Origin: Caulobacter endophyticus
GTDB lineage: Bacteria > Pseudomonadota > Alphaproteobacteria > Caulobacterales > Caulobacteraceae
Assembly: GCF_029543245.1 (NCBI RefSeq)
Contig: NZ_JARQWV010000022.1
Location: forward strand, 37,891-101,890
DNA: 64,000 bases
Direction of reading: 5' to 3'
Both the position numbers and the translations under genes were made by a program. The notes under the pieces were generated by a model. It was not told the DNA's origin. It ran no database searches and was given only the letters and a program-made list of their open reading frames with translations. How positions within the stretch are numbered: position 1 is the first letter of the stretch; the number at the start of each line of letters is the position of its first letter. Below are positions 27,095 to 36,333 of the stretch, one piece after another.

Positions 27095-29092
27095 TTACGC
27101 GAGGCTCCGCAGGGCTTCGGTGCGGGCGTCCTCGACACGGACGACCTCCTCGGCCGGAATGTAGTAGTCACGCTTGAAGTTGAAGGTGTGGATGATCGCC
27201 GAGGCCACGAGAGCCACGAACGAGATCACCGCCAGCCACCAGATCTGCCAGATCATCGCGAAGCCGACGACCACCGAGATCCCGGCCAGGACGACGCCCG
27301 CGCCAGTGTTCTTCGGCATGTGGATCGGGATGAACCCGGTCGTCGGGCGCACATAGCCGCGCTGCTTCATGTCGTGCCAGGCGTCGATCTCGTGGATCAC
27401 AGGCGTGAACGCGAAGTTGTAGGCCGGCGGCGGCGACGAGGTCGACCATTCCAGCGTACGGCCGCCCCAGGGGTCGCCCGTCTTGTCGGCGTACTGCTCG
27501 CGCTTCATGAAGCCGACGACCATCTGCATCACGAACGAGATGATGCCGAACAGGATCAGCACGGCGCCGAAGGCCGAGATCACGAACCAGATCTGCAGGC
27601 TGTGGTCTTCGAAGTGGCTGACGCGGCGCGTCACGCCCATCAGGCCCAGCACGTAGAGCGGCATGAAGGCGAAGAAGAAGCCGATCTGCCAGAACCAGAA
27701 CGACAGCTTGCCCCAGAACGGGTCCAGCTTGAAGCCGAAGGCTTTCGGGAACCAGTACACGATGCCGGCGAACATGCCGAACACCACGCCGCCGATGATG
27801 ACGTTGTGGAAGTGGGCGATCAGGAACAGCGAGTTGTGCAGGACGAAGTCGGCGGGCGGGACGGCCAGCAGGACGCCGGTCATGCCGCCGATGACGAAGG
27901 TGACCATGAAGCCGACGGTCCACAGCATCGGCACTTCGAAGCGGATGCGGCCGCGGTACATCGTGAACAGCCAGTTGAAGATCTTCGCCCCGGTCGGGAT
28001 CGAGATGATCATCGTCGTGATCCCGAAGAACGAGTTCACGCTGGCGCCCGAGCCCATGGTGAAGAAGTGGTGCAGCCACACGATGTACGACAGGATCGTG
28101 ATGACGACCGTGGCGTAGACCATCGAGCTGTAGCCGAACAGGCGCTTGCTGCAGAAGGTCGAGACGACTTCCGAGAACACGCCGAAGGCGGGCAGCACCA
28201 GGATGTAGACCTCGGGGTGACCCCAGATCCAGATGAGGTTCACGTACATCATCGGGTTGCCGCCGAAGTCGTTCGTGAAGAAGTTGGTGCCGAGGTAGCG
28301 GTCAGACGACAGCAAGGCCAGGACGGCGGTCAGGATCGGGAAGCTGGCGACGATCAGGACGTTGCTGCACAGCGAGGTCCAGGTGAACACCGGCATCTTC
28401 ATCAGGCTCATGCCCGGAGCGCGCATCTTCACGATCGTGACGATCAGGTTGATGCCCGACAGGGTGGTGCCCACGCCCGCGATCTGCAGTGACCAGATAT
28501 AGTAGTCGACCCCTACGTCCGGACTGTACGCCAACCCAGACAGCGGCGGATAGGCCAGCCAGCCGGTGCGGGCGAACTCGCCGACGAACAGCGACAGCAT
28601 CACCGTGATCGCGCCGCCGACCGTCATCCAGAAGCTGAAGTTGTTCAGGAACGGGAAGGCCACGTCGCGAGCGCCGATCTGCAGCGGCACGACGAGGTTC
28701 ATCAGGCCGGTGATCAGCGGCATCGCCACGAAGAAGATCATGATCACGCCGTGGGCGGTGAAGACCTGGTCGTAGTGGTGCGGCGGCAGGTAGCCGGCCG
28801 CGTCGCCGAAGGCGATGGCCTGCTGGGCGCGCATCATCAGGGCGTCGGCGAAGCCGCGCAGCAGCATGATGATGGCCAGGATGATGTACATCACCCCGAT
28901 CTTCTTGTGGTCGACGCTGGTCAGCCACTCACGCCACAGGTAGCCCCAGACCTTGAAATAGGTCAGGGCGGCCAGGACGGTGATCCCACCCAGGGCGACG
29001 ACCGCGAAGGTGCCGATCAGGATGGGCTCGTGAAGGGGGATGGCGTCCCATGTGAGACGGCCGAAGATCGATTTTACTAGGTCCGGGGACAT
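27095..29092 (-). CDS. cyoB: Cytochrome bo3 quinol oxidase subunit I (catalytic)
   Basis: 665 residues, full length. Heme-copper core with the CuB and cross-linked Tyr region [20 protein letters not shown], CuB histidines in [12 protein letters not shown], and the two-heme helix with [13 protein letters not shown]. Fifteen or so membrane helices. Reduces oxygen to water with electrons from ubiquinol and pumps protons across the inner membrane. Follows cyoA by 19 bp. Confidence 0.97.
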   Translation of the reverse strand: MSPDLVKSIFGRLTWDAIPLHEPILIGTFAVVALGGITVLAALTYFKVWGYLWREWLTSVDHKKIGVMYIILAIIMLLRGFADALMMRAQQAIAFGDAAGYLPPHHYDQVFTAHGVIMIFFVAMPLITGLMNLVVPLQIGARDVAFPFLNNFSFWMTVGGAITVMLSLFVGEFARTGWLAYPPLSGLAYSPDVGVDYYIWSLQIAGVGTTLSGINLIVTIVKMRAPGMSLMKMPVFTWTSLCSNVLIVASFPILTAVLALLSSDRYLGTNFFTNDFGGNPMMYVNLIWIWGHPEVYILVLPAFGVFSEVVSTFCSKRLFGYSSMVYATVVITILSYIVWLHHFFTMGSGASVNSFFGITTMIISIPTGAKIFNWLFTMYRGRIRFEVPMLWTVGFMVTFVIGGMTGVLLAVPPADFVLHNSLFLIAHFHNVIIGGVVFGMFAGIVYWFPKAFGFKLDPFWGKLSFWFWQIGFFFAFMPLYVLGLMGVTRRVSHFEDHSLQIWFVISAFGAVLILFGIISFVMQMVVGFMKREQYADKTGDPWGGRTLEWSTSSPPPAYNFAFTPVIHEIDAWHDMKQRGYVRPTTGFIPIHMPKNTGAGVVLAGISVVVGFAMIWQIWWLAVISFVALVASAIIHTFNFKRDYYIPAEEVVRVEDARTEALRSLA

Positions 29093-29111
29093 GAATGATC
29101 TCTAGGCTTGA

Positions 29112-30149
29112 TCAGCGCGCTTCGGCGGGCGCGGACTTGGGGGCGCAGAGCGCGGCGATGAACGAGCGGATACCGCCCTCGCCTCGCCGGGTGCGCTTGT
29201 CGTATTCGAGCGTGGTGACGTTGTAGACGCCTTCCATGCCCAGGCCGCCCGACTTGTCGATGGCCATCATGTCGTGCTGGCACATCTTGCCCGGCTCGAC
29301 GCAGCGGTTGACCGCCTTGTCGAACAGGCCGGCCTCGACCGAGGCGAAGCGCTGGGGCGGAACCTTTTCGCTGGGCTTCTCGAGCACCAGGTAGCGGGTC
29401 CCGTCGAGACGGTCGTTGCTCTTGCGGACGTCGGCGGCCCACTTGTCGAAGTCCGCACGGTTCATGCCGTGGAACTTGAAGCGCATGTGCGAGAAGCCCT
29501 CGCCGCTGTAGTTGGCCGAGAAGCCGTCATAGACGCCCGGCTTGTTGATCACGGCGTGCAGCTTCGTGCGCATGCCCGGCATGGCGTAGATCTGGCCGGC
29601 CAGGGCGGGCACGTAGAACGAGTTCATCACCGACGAGGCGGTCAGGTCGAAGTCGATCGGGGTGTCGACCGGGGCTGCCAGTTCATTGACCGTGGCGATG
29701 CCCAGTTCCGGGTAGATGAACATCCACTTCCAGTCGAGGGCCACGACCTGCACCTTCAGCGGCTTGACGCCTTCGGCGGTGCGGCCCGGCGCGATCCGGT
29801 CCAGCGGGCGGTACGGGTCCAGCAGGTGGGTGCTGGTCCAGGTCACCGCGCCCAGGATCATGATGATGACCAGCGGCGCGGCCCAGATGACGATCTCGAG
29901 CTTGGTCGAGTGGTGCCAATCGGGGTCGTACTTGGCCGCCTTGTTCGACTGCCGGTACTTCCAGGCGAAGAACAGGGTGAGGATGATCACCGGCACGATG
30001 ATGATCAGCATCAGCACGGTGGACAGGATGATCAGGTCGCGCTGCTGCGCGGCGATGTCGCCGGACGGGTTCATCACCACCCAGTCGCAGCCGCTCAGCA
30101 GGAGCAGCACGGGCAGCAGGGCGAGCTTCTTCAAGGAACTCGGTGTCAT
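29112..30149 (-). CDS. cyoA: Cytochrome bo3 quinol oxidase subunit II
   Basis: 345 residues. Lipoprotein signal (LALLPVLLLLSGCDW, lipobox LSGC), two transmembrane helices (about 40-65 and 85-105), then the periplasmic cupredoxin-like domain. The CuA ligand set of cytochrome c oxidases is absent, as expected for a quinol oxidase. Motif YPELGIATVNELAAPVDTPI is typical of CyoA. First gene of the cyo-SURF1-regBA operon. Longer C-terminus than needed, ending in an Ala/Arg-rich tail. Confidence 0.96.
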   Translation of the reverse strand: MTPSSLKKLALLPVLLLLSGCDWVVMNPSGDIAAQQRDLIILSTVLMLIIIVPVIILTLFFAWKYRQSNKAAKYDPDWHHSTKLEIVIWAAPLVIIMILGAVTWTSTHLLDPYRPLDRIAPGRTAEGVKPLKVQVVALDWKWMFIYPELGIATVNELAAPVDTPIDFDLTASSVMNSFYVPALAGQIYAMPGMRTKLHAVINKPGVYDGFSANYSGEGFSHMRFKFHGMNRADFDKWAADVRKSNDRLDGTRYLVLEKPSEKVPPQRFASVEAGLFDKAVNRCVEPGKMCQHDMMAIDKSGGLGMEGVYNVTTLEYDKRTRRGEGGIRSFIAALCAPKSAPAEAR

Positions 30150-30390
30150 GAGGGACCTGGACTACGGACGTTGGCGGCGCCGTTAAGCCAGTCCGCCAGT
30201 GCGTGACATTGGACCATTTGTCCTAGGGGCAGCCTTATCACACGAAGCCGTGTTCTCCGAGCGGAGCCGAAGAGGCCTCAAGACGTTTGCCAGAAAGGGC
30301 AAGTTGGTCTCATGCTCGGACTCAGACCGTCGAAAAGGCGGCTGAAAAAGAGTTTGGGACGAAAACAACAGGAACAAGGCGCGTAGCTGC
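30150..30390. promoter_or_regulatory. Divergent control region of the cyo operon and the MHS-type transporter
   Basis: 241 bp without a gene between cyoA (minus) and the transporter (plus). It holds an inverted repeat GGAC-N5-GTCC at 30211-30223, about 65 bp upstream of cyoA. No clear FNR/FixK box (TTGAT-N4-ATCAA) is visible. RegA binding is expected from context but I cannot point to a site. Confidence 0.35.
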
Positions 30391-31740
30391 ATGAACCAGG
30401 ATTTCGCAATTCCGACGTCATCGGGCCTAGAGCGCGACGCACGGCGATTGCATGCCGATCACAAGGGTGTTCGCCCCGGCGAGATCGCCATCGGCGTGAT
30501 CATCGGCCGGACCTCGGAATTCTTCGACTTTTTCGTCTACGCCATCGCTTCGGTGCTGGTGTTCCCGCAGCTCTTCTTCCCCTTCGTCGACCGGTTGACG
30601 GGGGTGCTCTGCTCCTTCGCCATCTTCTCGCTGGCCTTCGTGGCCCGGCCGATCGGCTCGGCGATCTTCGGGGCGATCGACCGCAACTATGGTCGCGGCG
30701 TGAAGCTGACCATCGCCCTCTTCCTGCTGGGCGGCTCGACCGCGGCCATCAGCTTCCTGCCCGGCTACGCCGTGGCCGGCCCGCTGGCCATCTGGGCCCT
30801 GGCGGCCTTCCGCATCGGCCAGGGCCTGGCGCTGGCGGGCGCTTGGGACGGCATGGCCTCGCTGCTGGCGCTGAACGCCCCTGAAAAGAAGCGCGGCTGG
30901 TACGCCATGATCCCGCAGCTGGGCGCGCCGTTCGGCTTCATGCTGGCCAGCGGCCTGTTCGCCTATTTCGTCGCCAGCCTGGGCTCGGCCGACTTCCTCG
31001 ACTGGGGCTGGCGCTATCCGTTCTTCGCGGCCTTCGCGATCAACGTCGTGGCCCTGTTCGCCCGCCTGCGCATCGTCGCCACCGAGGAGTTCGGCAAGCT
31101 GTTCGAGAAGGGCCAGCTCAGCCCCGTTCCGATCACCAGCCTGCTGAAGGCCCAGGGCGGCAATGTGCTGATCGGCGCCTTCGCGCCTCTGGCCACCTTC
31201 GCCATGTTCCACCTAGTCACCGTCTTCCCGCTGTCGTGGGTGTCACTGCATGACGACGGCGGCGAGGCGCTGAACTTCCTGCGCATCGAGCTGGCCGGCG
31301 CCCTGGTCGGCGTGGTGGGCATCATGGCCTCGGGCTGGATCGCCGACCGCATCAGCCGCCAGAACCAGCTGGCCCTTTCGGCGGTGCTGATCGCCGTGTT
31401 CAGCCTGGCGGCCCCCTGGCTGCTCGACGCCGGCAGCCTGGGCCAGACGGTCTATGTCGTCGCCGGCTTCGCGATCCTGGGCCTTTCGTTCGGCCAGGCT
31501 TCGGGCGCGGTCAGCTCGGGCTTCCTGCGCAAGTACCGCTACACCGGCTCGGCCGTGGTGTCGGATCTGTCGTGGCTGGTCGGCGCGGGCTTTGCGCCGC
31601 TCGCCGCCCTGGCCCTGGCCAGCTTCTGGGGTCTGCCGGCCATCGGCCTCTATCTCGCCTCAGGCGCCGTGGCGACCCTGATCGCGCTCAGCCTCGATCG
31701 CCGTCGCCGCATCCACGCCAAGGCCAAGACCGGTGCCTGA
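30391..31740 (+). CDS. MFS transporter, metabolite:H+ symporter (MHS) type
   Basis: 449 residues, about 12 helices. The MHS-type start EIAIGVIIGRTSEFFDFFVYAIASVLVFPQ and the GAIDRNYGRG loop after TM2 are clear, as in ProP/ShiA-like carriers of organic acids, betaine or aromatics. Inner membrane; substrate unknown. An AGGAACAAGG stretch lies upstream of the ATG. Divergent from cyoA; convergent with the DUF2147 gene. Confidence 0.88.
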   Translation: MNQDFAIPTSSGLERDARRLHADHKGVRPGEIAIGVIIGRTSEFFDFFVYAIASVLVFPQLFFPFVDRLTGVLCSFAIFSLAFVARPIGSAIFGAIDRNYGRGVKLTIALFLLGGSTAAISFLPGYAVAGPLAIWALAAFRIGQGLALAGAWDGMASLLALNAPEKKRGWYAMIPQLGAPFGFMLASGLFAYFVASLGSADFLDWGWRYPFFAAFAINVVALFARLRIVATEEFGKLFEKGQLSPVPITSLLKAQGGNVLIGAFAPLATFAMFHLVTVFPLSWVSLHDDGGEALNFLRIELAGALVGVVGIMASGWIADRISRQNQLALSAVLIAVFSLAAPWLLDAGSLGQTVYVVAGFAILGLSFGQASGAVSSGFLRKYRYTGSAVVSDLSWLVGAGFAPLAALALASFWGLPAIGLYLASGAVATLIALSLDRRRRIHAKAKTGA

Positions 31741-31750
31741 CCATGGATCC

Positions 31751-31781
31751 GGATCCGCGTCGCCTCAGGCGACGCGGGTCC
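31751..31781. terminator. Hairpin between convergent genes, loop equals a stop codon
   Basis: A 14-bp stem (31751-31764 with 31768-31781, one G-T pair) closes a 3-base loop, 31765-31767, which is the stop codon of the minus-strand DUF2147 gene. There is no T tract on either side, so it may block readthrough or protect 3' ends rather than act as a classic intrinsic terminator. Confidence 0.5.
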
Positions 31782-32202
31782 AGACCTGGGTCTTGCAGAG
31801 GAAGTTGCCAAGCACGCAGCCCTTGGCTCGCAGCTTGCCGGCGTCCAGCACCAGCACCCGGCCCGAGAAGGTCATGTTGATGTCCGGCGCGAACACCTTG
31901 CCGCGCCACTCGCCCTTGTCGCCCGGCGTGAAGTCGCGCAGCAGTTGGCGTCCGAGCAGTTCGCCGCCCGAACCCTTGCGCGCGTCGGTCCTGGCCTCGT
32001 CATTGGCCCAGACCACATAGCCGCAGACCTCCGGTCCGCAGGGCTTGATCTCCACGTGAACACTGCCCTTGGGATTGCGCCAGACGCCGTAGATGCCGTC
32101 GGTGGACGGCGCCTGGGCTCCTGCCTGGCCGGCGATGATCGCCGCCGTCACCCCGAGGCAGGCGCCGAAAATCCCCCGCCCTGCCCTGCTGGATGGCCAC
32201 AT
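31765..32202 (-). CDS. Exported DUF2147 protein
   Basis: 145 residues. Signal peptide (GIFGACLGVTAAIIAGQAGA, cut near AQA) then a DUF2147 lipocalin-like domain: GIYGVWRNPKGSVHVEIKPC, CGYVVWANDEAR and the closing KGCVLGNFLCKTQVWTRV. Function unknown; members are exported and often close to lipid or membrane genes. GGGAG 9 bp before the ATG at 32202 sets the start; the ribosome site itself lies inside an 8-codon longer frame. A second family member is at 46893, and the two share the KGC..LC.TQ.W.RV end. Confidence 0.85.
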   Translation of the reverse strand: MWPSSRAGRGIFGACLGVTAAIIAGQAGAQAPSTDGIYGVWRNPKGSVHVEIKPCGPEVCGYVVWANDEARTDARKGSGGELLGRQLLRDFTPGDKGEWRGKVFAPDINMTFSGRVLVLDAGKLRAKGCVLGNFLCKTQVWTRVA

Positions 32203-32318
32203 GTCCGGCTCCCTTCGGCGACGCACGCCGCCCTCCCGGCGAACCTCGTTCCGGGCCGTTCCGACGTCAAGGGGGACGGTCGGGCCCGCCGAGCGCCGCG
32301 CAACACGACCTTTCGTCC

Positions 32319-32353
32319 AAAAAGAAACGCCGGGAACCCGAAGGCTCCCGGCG
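32319..32353 (-). terminator. Intrinsic terminator of the small secreted protein gene
   Basis: On the minus strand, an 11-bp stem (one G-U) closed by a UUCG tetraloop (32353-32328) is followed by TTTCTTTTT (32327-32319). It lies 43 bp after the stop at 32396. A textbook terminator. Confidence 0.9.
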
Positions 32354-32395
32354 AGACGAGGGGAAAGGATTGGTATCCTGTCTCCGCCGTCGGCC

Positions 32396-32896
32396 TTACG
32401 GCGTGACGGTCAGGTCCGGATAGCTGTCCAGGCGACCCGTGATGTAGCAGGTGCCCGGCGAGCCCGGGATGGTGGCGTTCACGAAGGTGGCGCCGCTCGG
32501 GCTGGGCGGGGCGTTCTGCCAGTCGACGAACACGGTGCCGGCGCAGTTGCCGAGGATCGAGTTGGCCCCGATGCCGTCGATGCGCAGCTCGGTGCCGCTG
32601 GCGCCGCCGCCGGTGGGGGTCACGGTCCACGGGAAGCTGCTGGGAACCACCAGCCAGCCGCACTGCCAGTCGCCCGGCGCGAACGCACCGCCGGTGATCG
32701 TGGCGAAGCCGCCCGACGGATCGACGGAGCCGCTGAGCGTCACGTCGCAGACGACGGTGGTCGACTGGCTCAGTTGCAGGGGACCCACCAGCGAGAAGCT
32801 GGCGCCGGCCGGCGAGATGCTGGCGGCTTGCGCGGCGCCGGCAAGGCCGGCAGCGGCCAGGACGGCGGCGGCGAGAACAGAAGCGCTCTTCAACAT
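32396..32896 (-). CDS. Small secreted protein, PraA/PraB-like
   Basis: 166 residues. Signal peptide (MLKSASVLAAAVLAAAGLAG, cut near AQA), then a beta-rich mature protein with four Cys (about VVCDVTLSG, DWQCGWLV, LGNCAGTVF, GTCYITGRL) that could form two disulfides. The pattern ASISPAG, NATIPGSPGTCYITGRL and the DLTVTP end resemble PraA/PraB proteins linked to alkane growth in Pseudomonas; this is recalled, not searched. GAGGAG lies 6 bp before the ATG. Own terminator downstream. Lies next to the TonB receptor of the lipid region. Confidence 0.65.
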   Translation of the reverse strand: MLKSASVLAAAVLAAAGLAGAAQAASISPAGASFSLVGPLQLSQSTTVVCDVTLSGSVDPSGGFATITGGAFAPGDWQCGWLVVPSSFPWTVTPTGGGASGTELRIDGIGANSILGNCAGTVFVDWQNAPPSPSGATFVNATIPGSPGTCYITGRLDSYPDLTVTP

Positions 32897-33050
32897 GACG
32901 TCTCCTCCTACGTTTTTATGCAACCCCTCATTGGAGGTCGAGCTATATGCAACTATCAAACGTGTAAGGAGTCAAACCGAAAAATACATAAAATTCAATG
33001 ACTTGTAATGCATCGACAGCAATGCGCGACGCATCCCGGAGGGAGCGCCG

Positions 33051-33084
33051 AAAAGGTCGCCGCCCCGGTTTCCCGAGGCGGCGA
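33051..33084 (-). terminator. Intrinsic terminator of the TonB receptor gene
   Basis: Minus strand: an outer 8-bp stem (33084-33077 with 33064-33057), an inner CGG/CCG with a GAAA tetraloop, then CCTTTT (33056-33051). It lies 17 bp after the TonB stop. Confidence 0.85.
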
Positions 33085-33101
33085 GTCACCGAGGTCGCGC
33101 G

Positions 33102-36062
33102 CTAGAAGCGCTTGGAAACGCTGACCGCGACCAGGCGCGGATCGAGCGTGAAGACGTTGGTGGTCAGACCCGTGTCGTCGCTGTTGGTGAAGGCGTCGGT
33201 GATCGGGGTCTTGTCGAACAGGTTCTTGACGTAGACCTGGATGACGAGGCCGTCGGCCGGACGTTCCAGGGTCGCCGAGATATTGACGTTGTCCCACGAC
33301 TTCAGGCGGTCGTAGGTGGTGTTGTAGACCCGGGCGAAGCTTTCGCCCTGGTAGTAGTAGTCGCCGCGCAGGGTCAGGGCCCAGTCGTCGCGATGGAAGG
33401 TGTACTGGGCGCCGATGTTGGCGGTCCAATTGGGGGCGTTGGGCAGTTCGTTGCCGCTCAGGTCGGCCTCGAAGCCGCGGCCGCCATTGGGCGCTTCCGT
33501 CAGCGGGTCATAGGTGAAGCCGAACAAGCGCGGGTCCCAGAGCGCCACGCTCGAGGGAAACTGCGGATTGAACGAGCCCGTACGCAGCGAGCCGCCGCAC
33601 AGACCCTGCAGGCCGAGCGTCATCTGCTCCGGCGTCTTCCCGCTCGACAGGATCCTCTGCACGAGCCTGGTCGGTGCGATACAGTTGGAGGGCACCTGCA
33701 GCCAGGGCCGCAGGACGGTCCACTCCGGGTTGCTCTGGGTGCGATCCATCACGTCGATGGACTTCTCGCCCTTGCCGATCTTGGTGTTCAGGTAGCCGAG
33801 ATTGGCGTCGATGCGGAAATCGCGGGTGGGCTTGAACACCGCCTCGAACTCCAGGCCCCAGGTGCGGGAGTCGAAGTTCTCGTTGAGCGAGATCCGGTCG
33901 ACGATCTGCGAGACCTGATAGTCCTTGTAATCATAGTAGAAGGCGGTGGCGTTCAGGCGCAGCTTGCCGCCGGCCAGGGTGTTCTTGGCCCCGATCTCGA
34001 AGGCGTTGACATATTCCGGCTCGAAGGTCTCGGCCAGCGGCTGGTACTGGATGACCGCCGGGTTGATGTCGACGCGCGGCGGGTTGGCGCCGCCGCCCTT
34101 GTAGCCGCGCGAGAACGAGCCGTAGACCATGGTCTCGTCGGTGAAGCTGACGGTCGGCTTCCAGTCGACCACCAGGCGGCCGGTCAGGGCGTCCCAGCGC
34201 TGGTCGATGTCCGGCAGCGCCGGATAGCCACGGCTGACATAGCCGCCCGAGGACGGCCCCGGATTGCCGCGGTCCGCGCCCAGCAGCAGCTGGCTCGGAT
34301 AGGGCGTGCTGACCTTGCGGTCGTCGGTGTAGCGCAGGCCGGCGGTCACCCGCCAGGTGGGAGACAGGTCGTAATAGGCCTCGCCGAACACGCCCCACGA
34401 ACGGGTGTGGATCTGGTTCTTGCTGCGGAAGTAGTTGTGGCCGTCGCCCGCCAGCTGGTTCAGCGGCGTGGGGTCGACATAGATGCATTCCTTGTTGGTC
34501 TGCGGCGTGCAGACCTGGGTCGGGCGAAGGACGTTGATCGGCTGCCCGGTGGCGAAGTTGTAGTAATACTCAGCCAGGAACGTGAACAGGTTGTTGAAGA
34601 CGAAATAGTCGTCGTTCGACTTGAAGTCGATGTAGTTGCCGCCGAGGCTGAAGTTGAACCGGCCTTCATAGCTTGATTGCAGGCGCAGTTCCTGGGTCCA
34701 TTGCCGGTTGTCGGAGCGCGACAGGTCGGCGGAGAGCATGCGGTTGGAGCGCCCCAGCTGAGGATCGGTATAGTAGCCGCCCGGCGTAGGGGTGTTCTTG
34801 TTCACGAACGGCTGGTTCAGCTGATTGAACAGGCCGTCCGAGTTGCTGAAGATCGGGTTCGAGACGAAGCGATTGTAGTCCTGAGACGAGTAGTAGTCGT
34901 CCTTGGCGTAGGCCGTCTGCGAGATGAGCTTCAGGTTGTCGCTCAGATCGAATTCCATGTTGAACTGGAAGACGTCGTTCTTCACCCGGAAGATGGGATC
35001 GTAGCTGGTGGCGATCTCGCGCAGGTCGCGCGACTGGGTCAGGCCCGCATAGGGATCGGTGCCCAGCGGCACGGCGCTCACGCTTTGACCCAGGGCATTG
35101 CGGCCATAGCTGATCGAGGCGAGGAAGACGTGAGCGAACGCCCCGCCGTTGGGCACGCCATAGGCGGCGTCGTCATAGAGCGATCCGGGCAGGCAGCCCT
35201 GGCTCAGGCGGTTGCGGACGATCGGCGAGGTGACGTTGACATTGCCGATCTGGGTGGGCCCCGGATCGTTGGTGCACAGCTGCTTGCCCGTGCGCGAGCG
35301 CTGGTCGTCCTCCTCGAAGTGCTCCCAGATGAAATTGGTGCGGAAGCGGCTGGTCGGCTCCCAGGCCGCCGACAGGCGGGTCGACCACAGATCGCGGTTG
35401 TTGACCTTGGTGTCGTTGAAGCTGTTGTAGTCGAAGCCGTCGCGCTGGGTGGCCGAGCCGGCCAGGCGCAAGGCGAAGGTCTCGCCGACCGGCACGTTGA
35501 TCATCGCCTGCATGCGGCGGCTGTCGTAGTTGCCGACCTCGCCCTTGATGAAGCCCTCGAAATTCCGGCCCGGCAGGTTCGGGATCATGTTGACGACGCC
35601 GCCGGTGGCGTTGCGGCCGTAGAGCGTGCCCTGCGGGCCGCGCAGCACTTCCACCCGCTGCACGTCCAGGTACTCCTGCTCGAACAGGCGGTTGCGGATC
35701 AGCGGCGTGGAGTTGAAGCTGACGGCCACGGCGGGGTCGCTGCTGGCCGAGATCGCCTTGGTCCCGACCCCGCGGATCGAGAAGTTGTACATGCTGAAGT
35801 TGGCCTTCGAGAACGACACGTTGGGCACGGCCCGCATCAGTTCCGAACCGCCTTCGATCTTCAGCTCGTTCAGGCTTTCCGACGACAGGGCCGACACCGC
35901 GATCGGCACGTCCTGGATCGATTCCGAGCGCTTCTGCGCCGTGACGATGATGTCCTCGACCTGGGTCACTTCCTGCGCGAAAGCCTGGCCCGCCCCGGCG
36001 GCGAGCGCGAAAATCGACGCGGTGACAGCCAGACGCGCGCGAGCGCGGGCCGATGAAGCCAT
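33102..36062 (-). CDS. TonB-dependent outer-membrane receptor (986 residues)
   Basis: Signal peptide (LAVTASIFALAAGAGQAFAQ), TonB-box area VEDIIVTAQKRSESIQDVPI, plug with FSIRGVGTKAIS and RVEVLRGPQGTLYGRNATGG, then a large barrel ending LVAVSVSKRF. The length and the many extracellular Tyr/Asn-rich loops fit the big sphingomonad/Caulobacter receptors for hydrophobic or polycyclic substrates. GGAGG 6 bp before the ATG. Divergent from the FAD dehydrogenase and BASS symporter across 271 bp that hold two TetR-like palindromes, so it is a candidate outer-membrane port for that pathway. Confidence 0.93.
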   Translation of the reverse strand: MASSARARARLAVTASIFALAAGAGQAFAQEVTQVEDIIVTAQKRSESIQDVPIAVSALSSESLNELKIEGGSELMRAVPNVSFSKANFSMYNFSIRGVGTKAISASSDPAVAVSFNSTPLIRNRLFEQEYLDVQRVEVLRGPQGTLYGRNATGGVVNMIPNLPGRNFEGFIKGEVGNYDSRRMQAMINVPVGETFALRLAGSATQRDGFDYNSFNDTKVNNRDLWSTRLSAAWEPTSRFRTNFIWEHFEEDDQRSRTGKQLCTNDPGPTQIGNVNVTSPIVRNRLSQGCLPGSLYDDAAYGVPNGGAFAHVFLASISYGRNALGQSVSAVPLGTDPYAGLTQSRDLREIATSYDPIFRVKNDVFQFNMEFDLSDNLKLISQTAYAKDDYYSSQDYNRFVSNPIFSNSDGLFNQLNQPFVNKNTPTPGGYYTDPQLGRSNRMLSADLSRSDNRQWTQELRLQSSYEGRFNFSLGGNYIDFKSNDDYFVFNNLFTFLAEYYYNFATGQPINVLRPTQVCTPQTNKECIYVDPTPLNQLAGDGHNYFRSKNQIHTRSWGVFGEAYYDLSPTWRVTAGLRYTDDRKVSTPYPSQLLLGADRGNPGPSSGGYVSRGYPALPDIDQRWDALTGRLVVDWKPTVSFTDETMVYGSFSRGYKGGGANPPRVDINPAVIQYQPLAETFEPEYVNAFEIGAKNTLAGGKLRLNATAFYYDYKDYQVSQIVDRISLNENFDSRTWGLEFEAVFKPTRDFRIDANLGYLNTKIGKGEKSIDVMDRTQSNPEWTVLRPWLQVPSNCIAPTRLVQRILSSGKTPEQMTLGLQGLCGGSLRTGSFNPQFPSSVALWDPRLFGFTYDPLTEAPNGGRGFEADLSGNELPNAPNWTANIGAQYTFHRDDWALTLRGDYYYQGESFARVYNTTYDRLKSWDNVNISATLERPADGLVIQVYVKNLFDKTPITDAFTNSDDTGLTTNVFTLDPRLVAVSVSKRF

Positions 36063-36208
36063 GCCCTATCCTCCCCTACCTCGGCCCAGCTCTCCGTCCA
36101 GGCCGATGAACGTTTCCCCCGCCCCAAATCAATCTCCGACGGCATTGGCGGCTCAGCCGACGGTTGGGTTGTACGATCTACCTATTCACTCGCATGTCAA
36201 TACATTAC

Positions 36209-36223
36209 TTACACCGATGTTCA
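36209..36223. promoter_or_regulatory. Candidate TetR operator 1 (TTACACCGATGTTCA)
   Basis: Imperfect palindrome of the TACAT-N2-ATGT type in the divergent TonB/FAD-dehydrogenase region, 147 bp upstream of the TonB start. Weaker match than the site at 36282. Confidence 0.4.
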
Positions 36224-36281
36224 GTTCCCTGACGTAAGCTCCGTACGGCTACCTAGGGTCCTCCGTGACGCCGAATTAATA

Positions 36282-36297
36282 TTTACATCGCTGTAAA
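36282..36297. promoter_or_regulatory. Candidate TetR operator 2 (TTTACATCGCTGTAAA)
   Basis: Perfect 6-bp arms (TTTACA/TGTAAA) around TCGC, 36 bp upstream of the FAD dehydrogenase ATG. It matches the tandem palindromes at the tetR start (48151-48178) in arms and centre. Confidence 0.6.
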
Positions 36298-36333
36298 AAC
36301 GGCCAATGTCCGCGCAACACGGGAGGGCAAGGA

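Noticed and set aside
26531..28492. 653-residue plus-strand open frame rich in His, Asp and Arg
   Set aside because: Antisense to cyoB and cyoC; the composition is a by-product of the opposite strand.
30150..30390. FNR/FixK box before cyoA
   Set aside because: No TTGAT-N4-ATCAA-like sequence; only a short GGAC-N5-GTCC inverted repeat.
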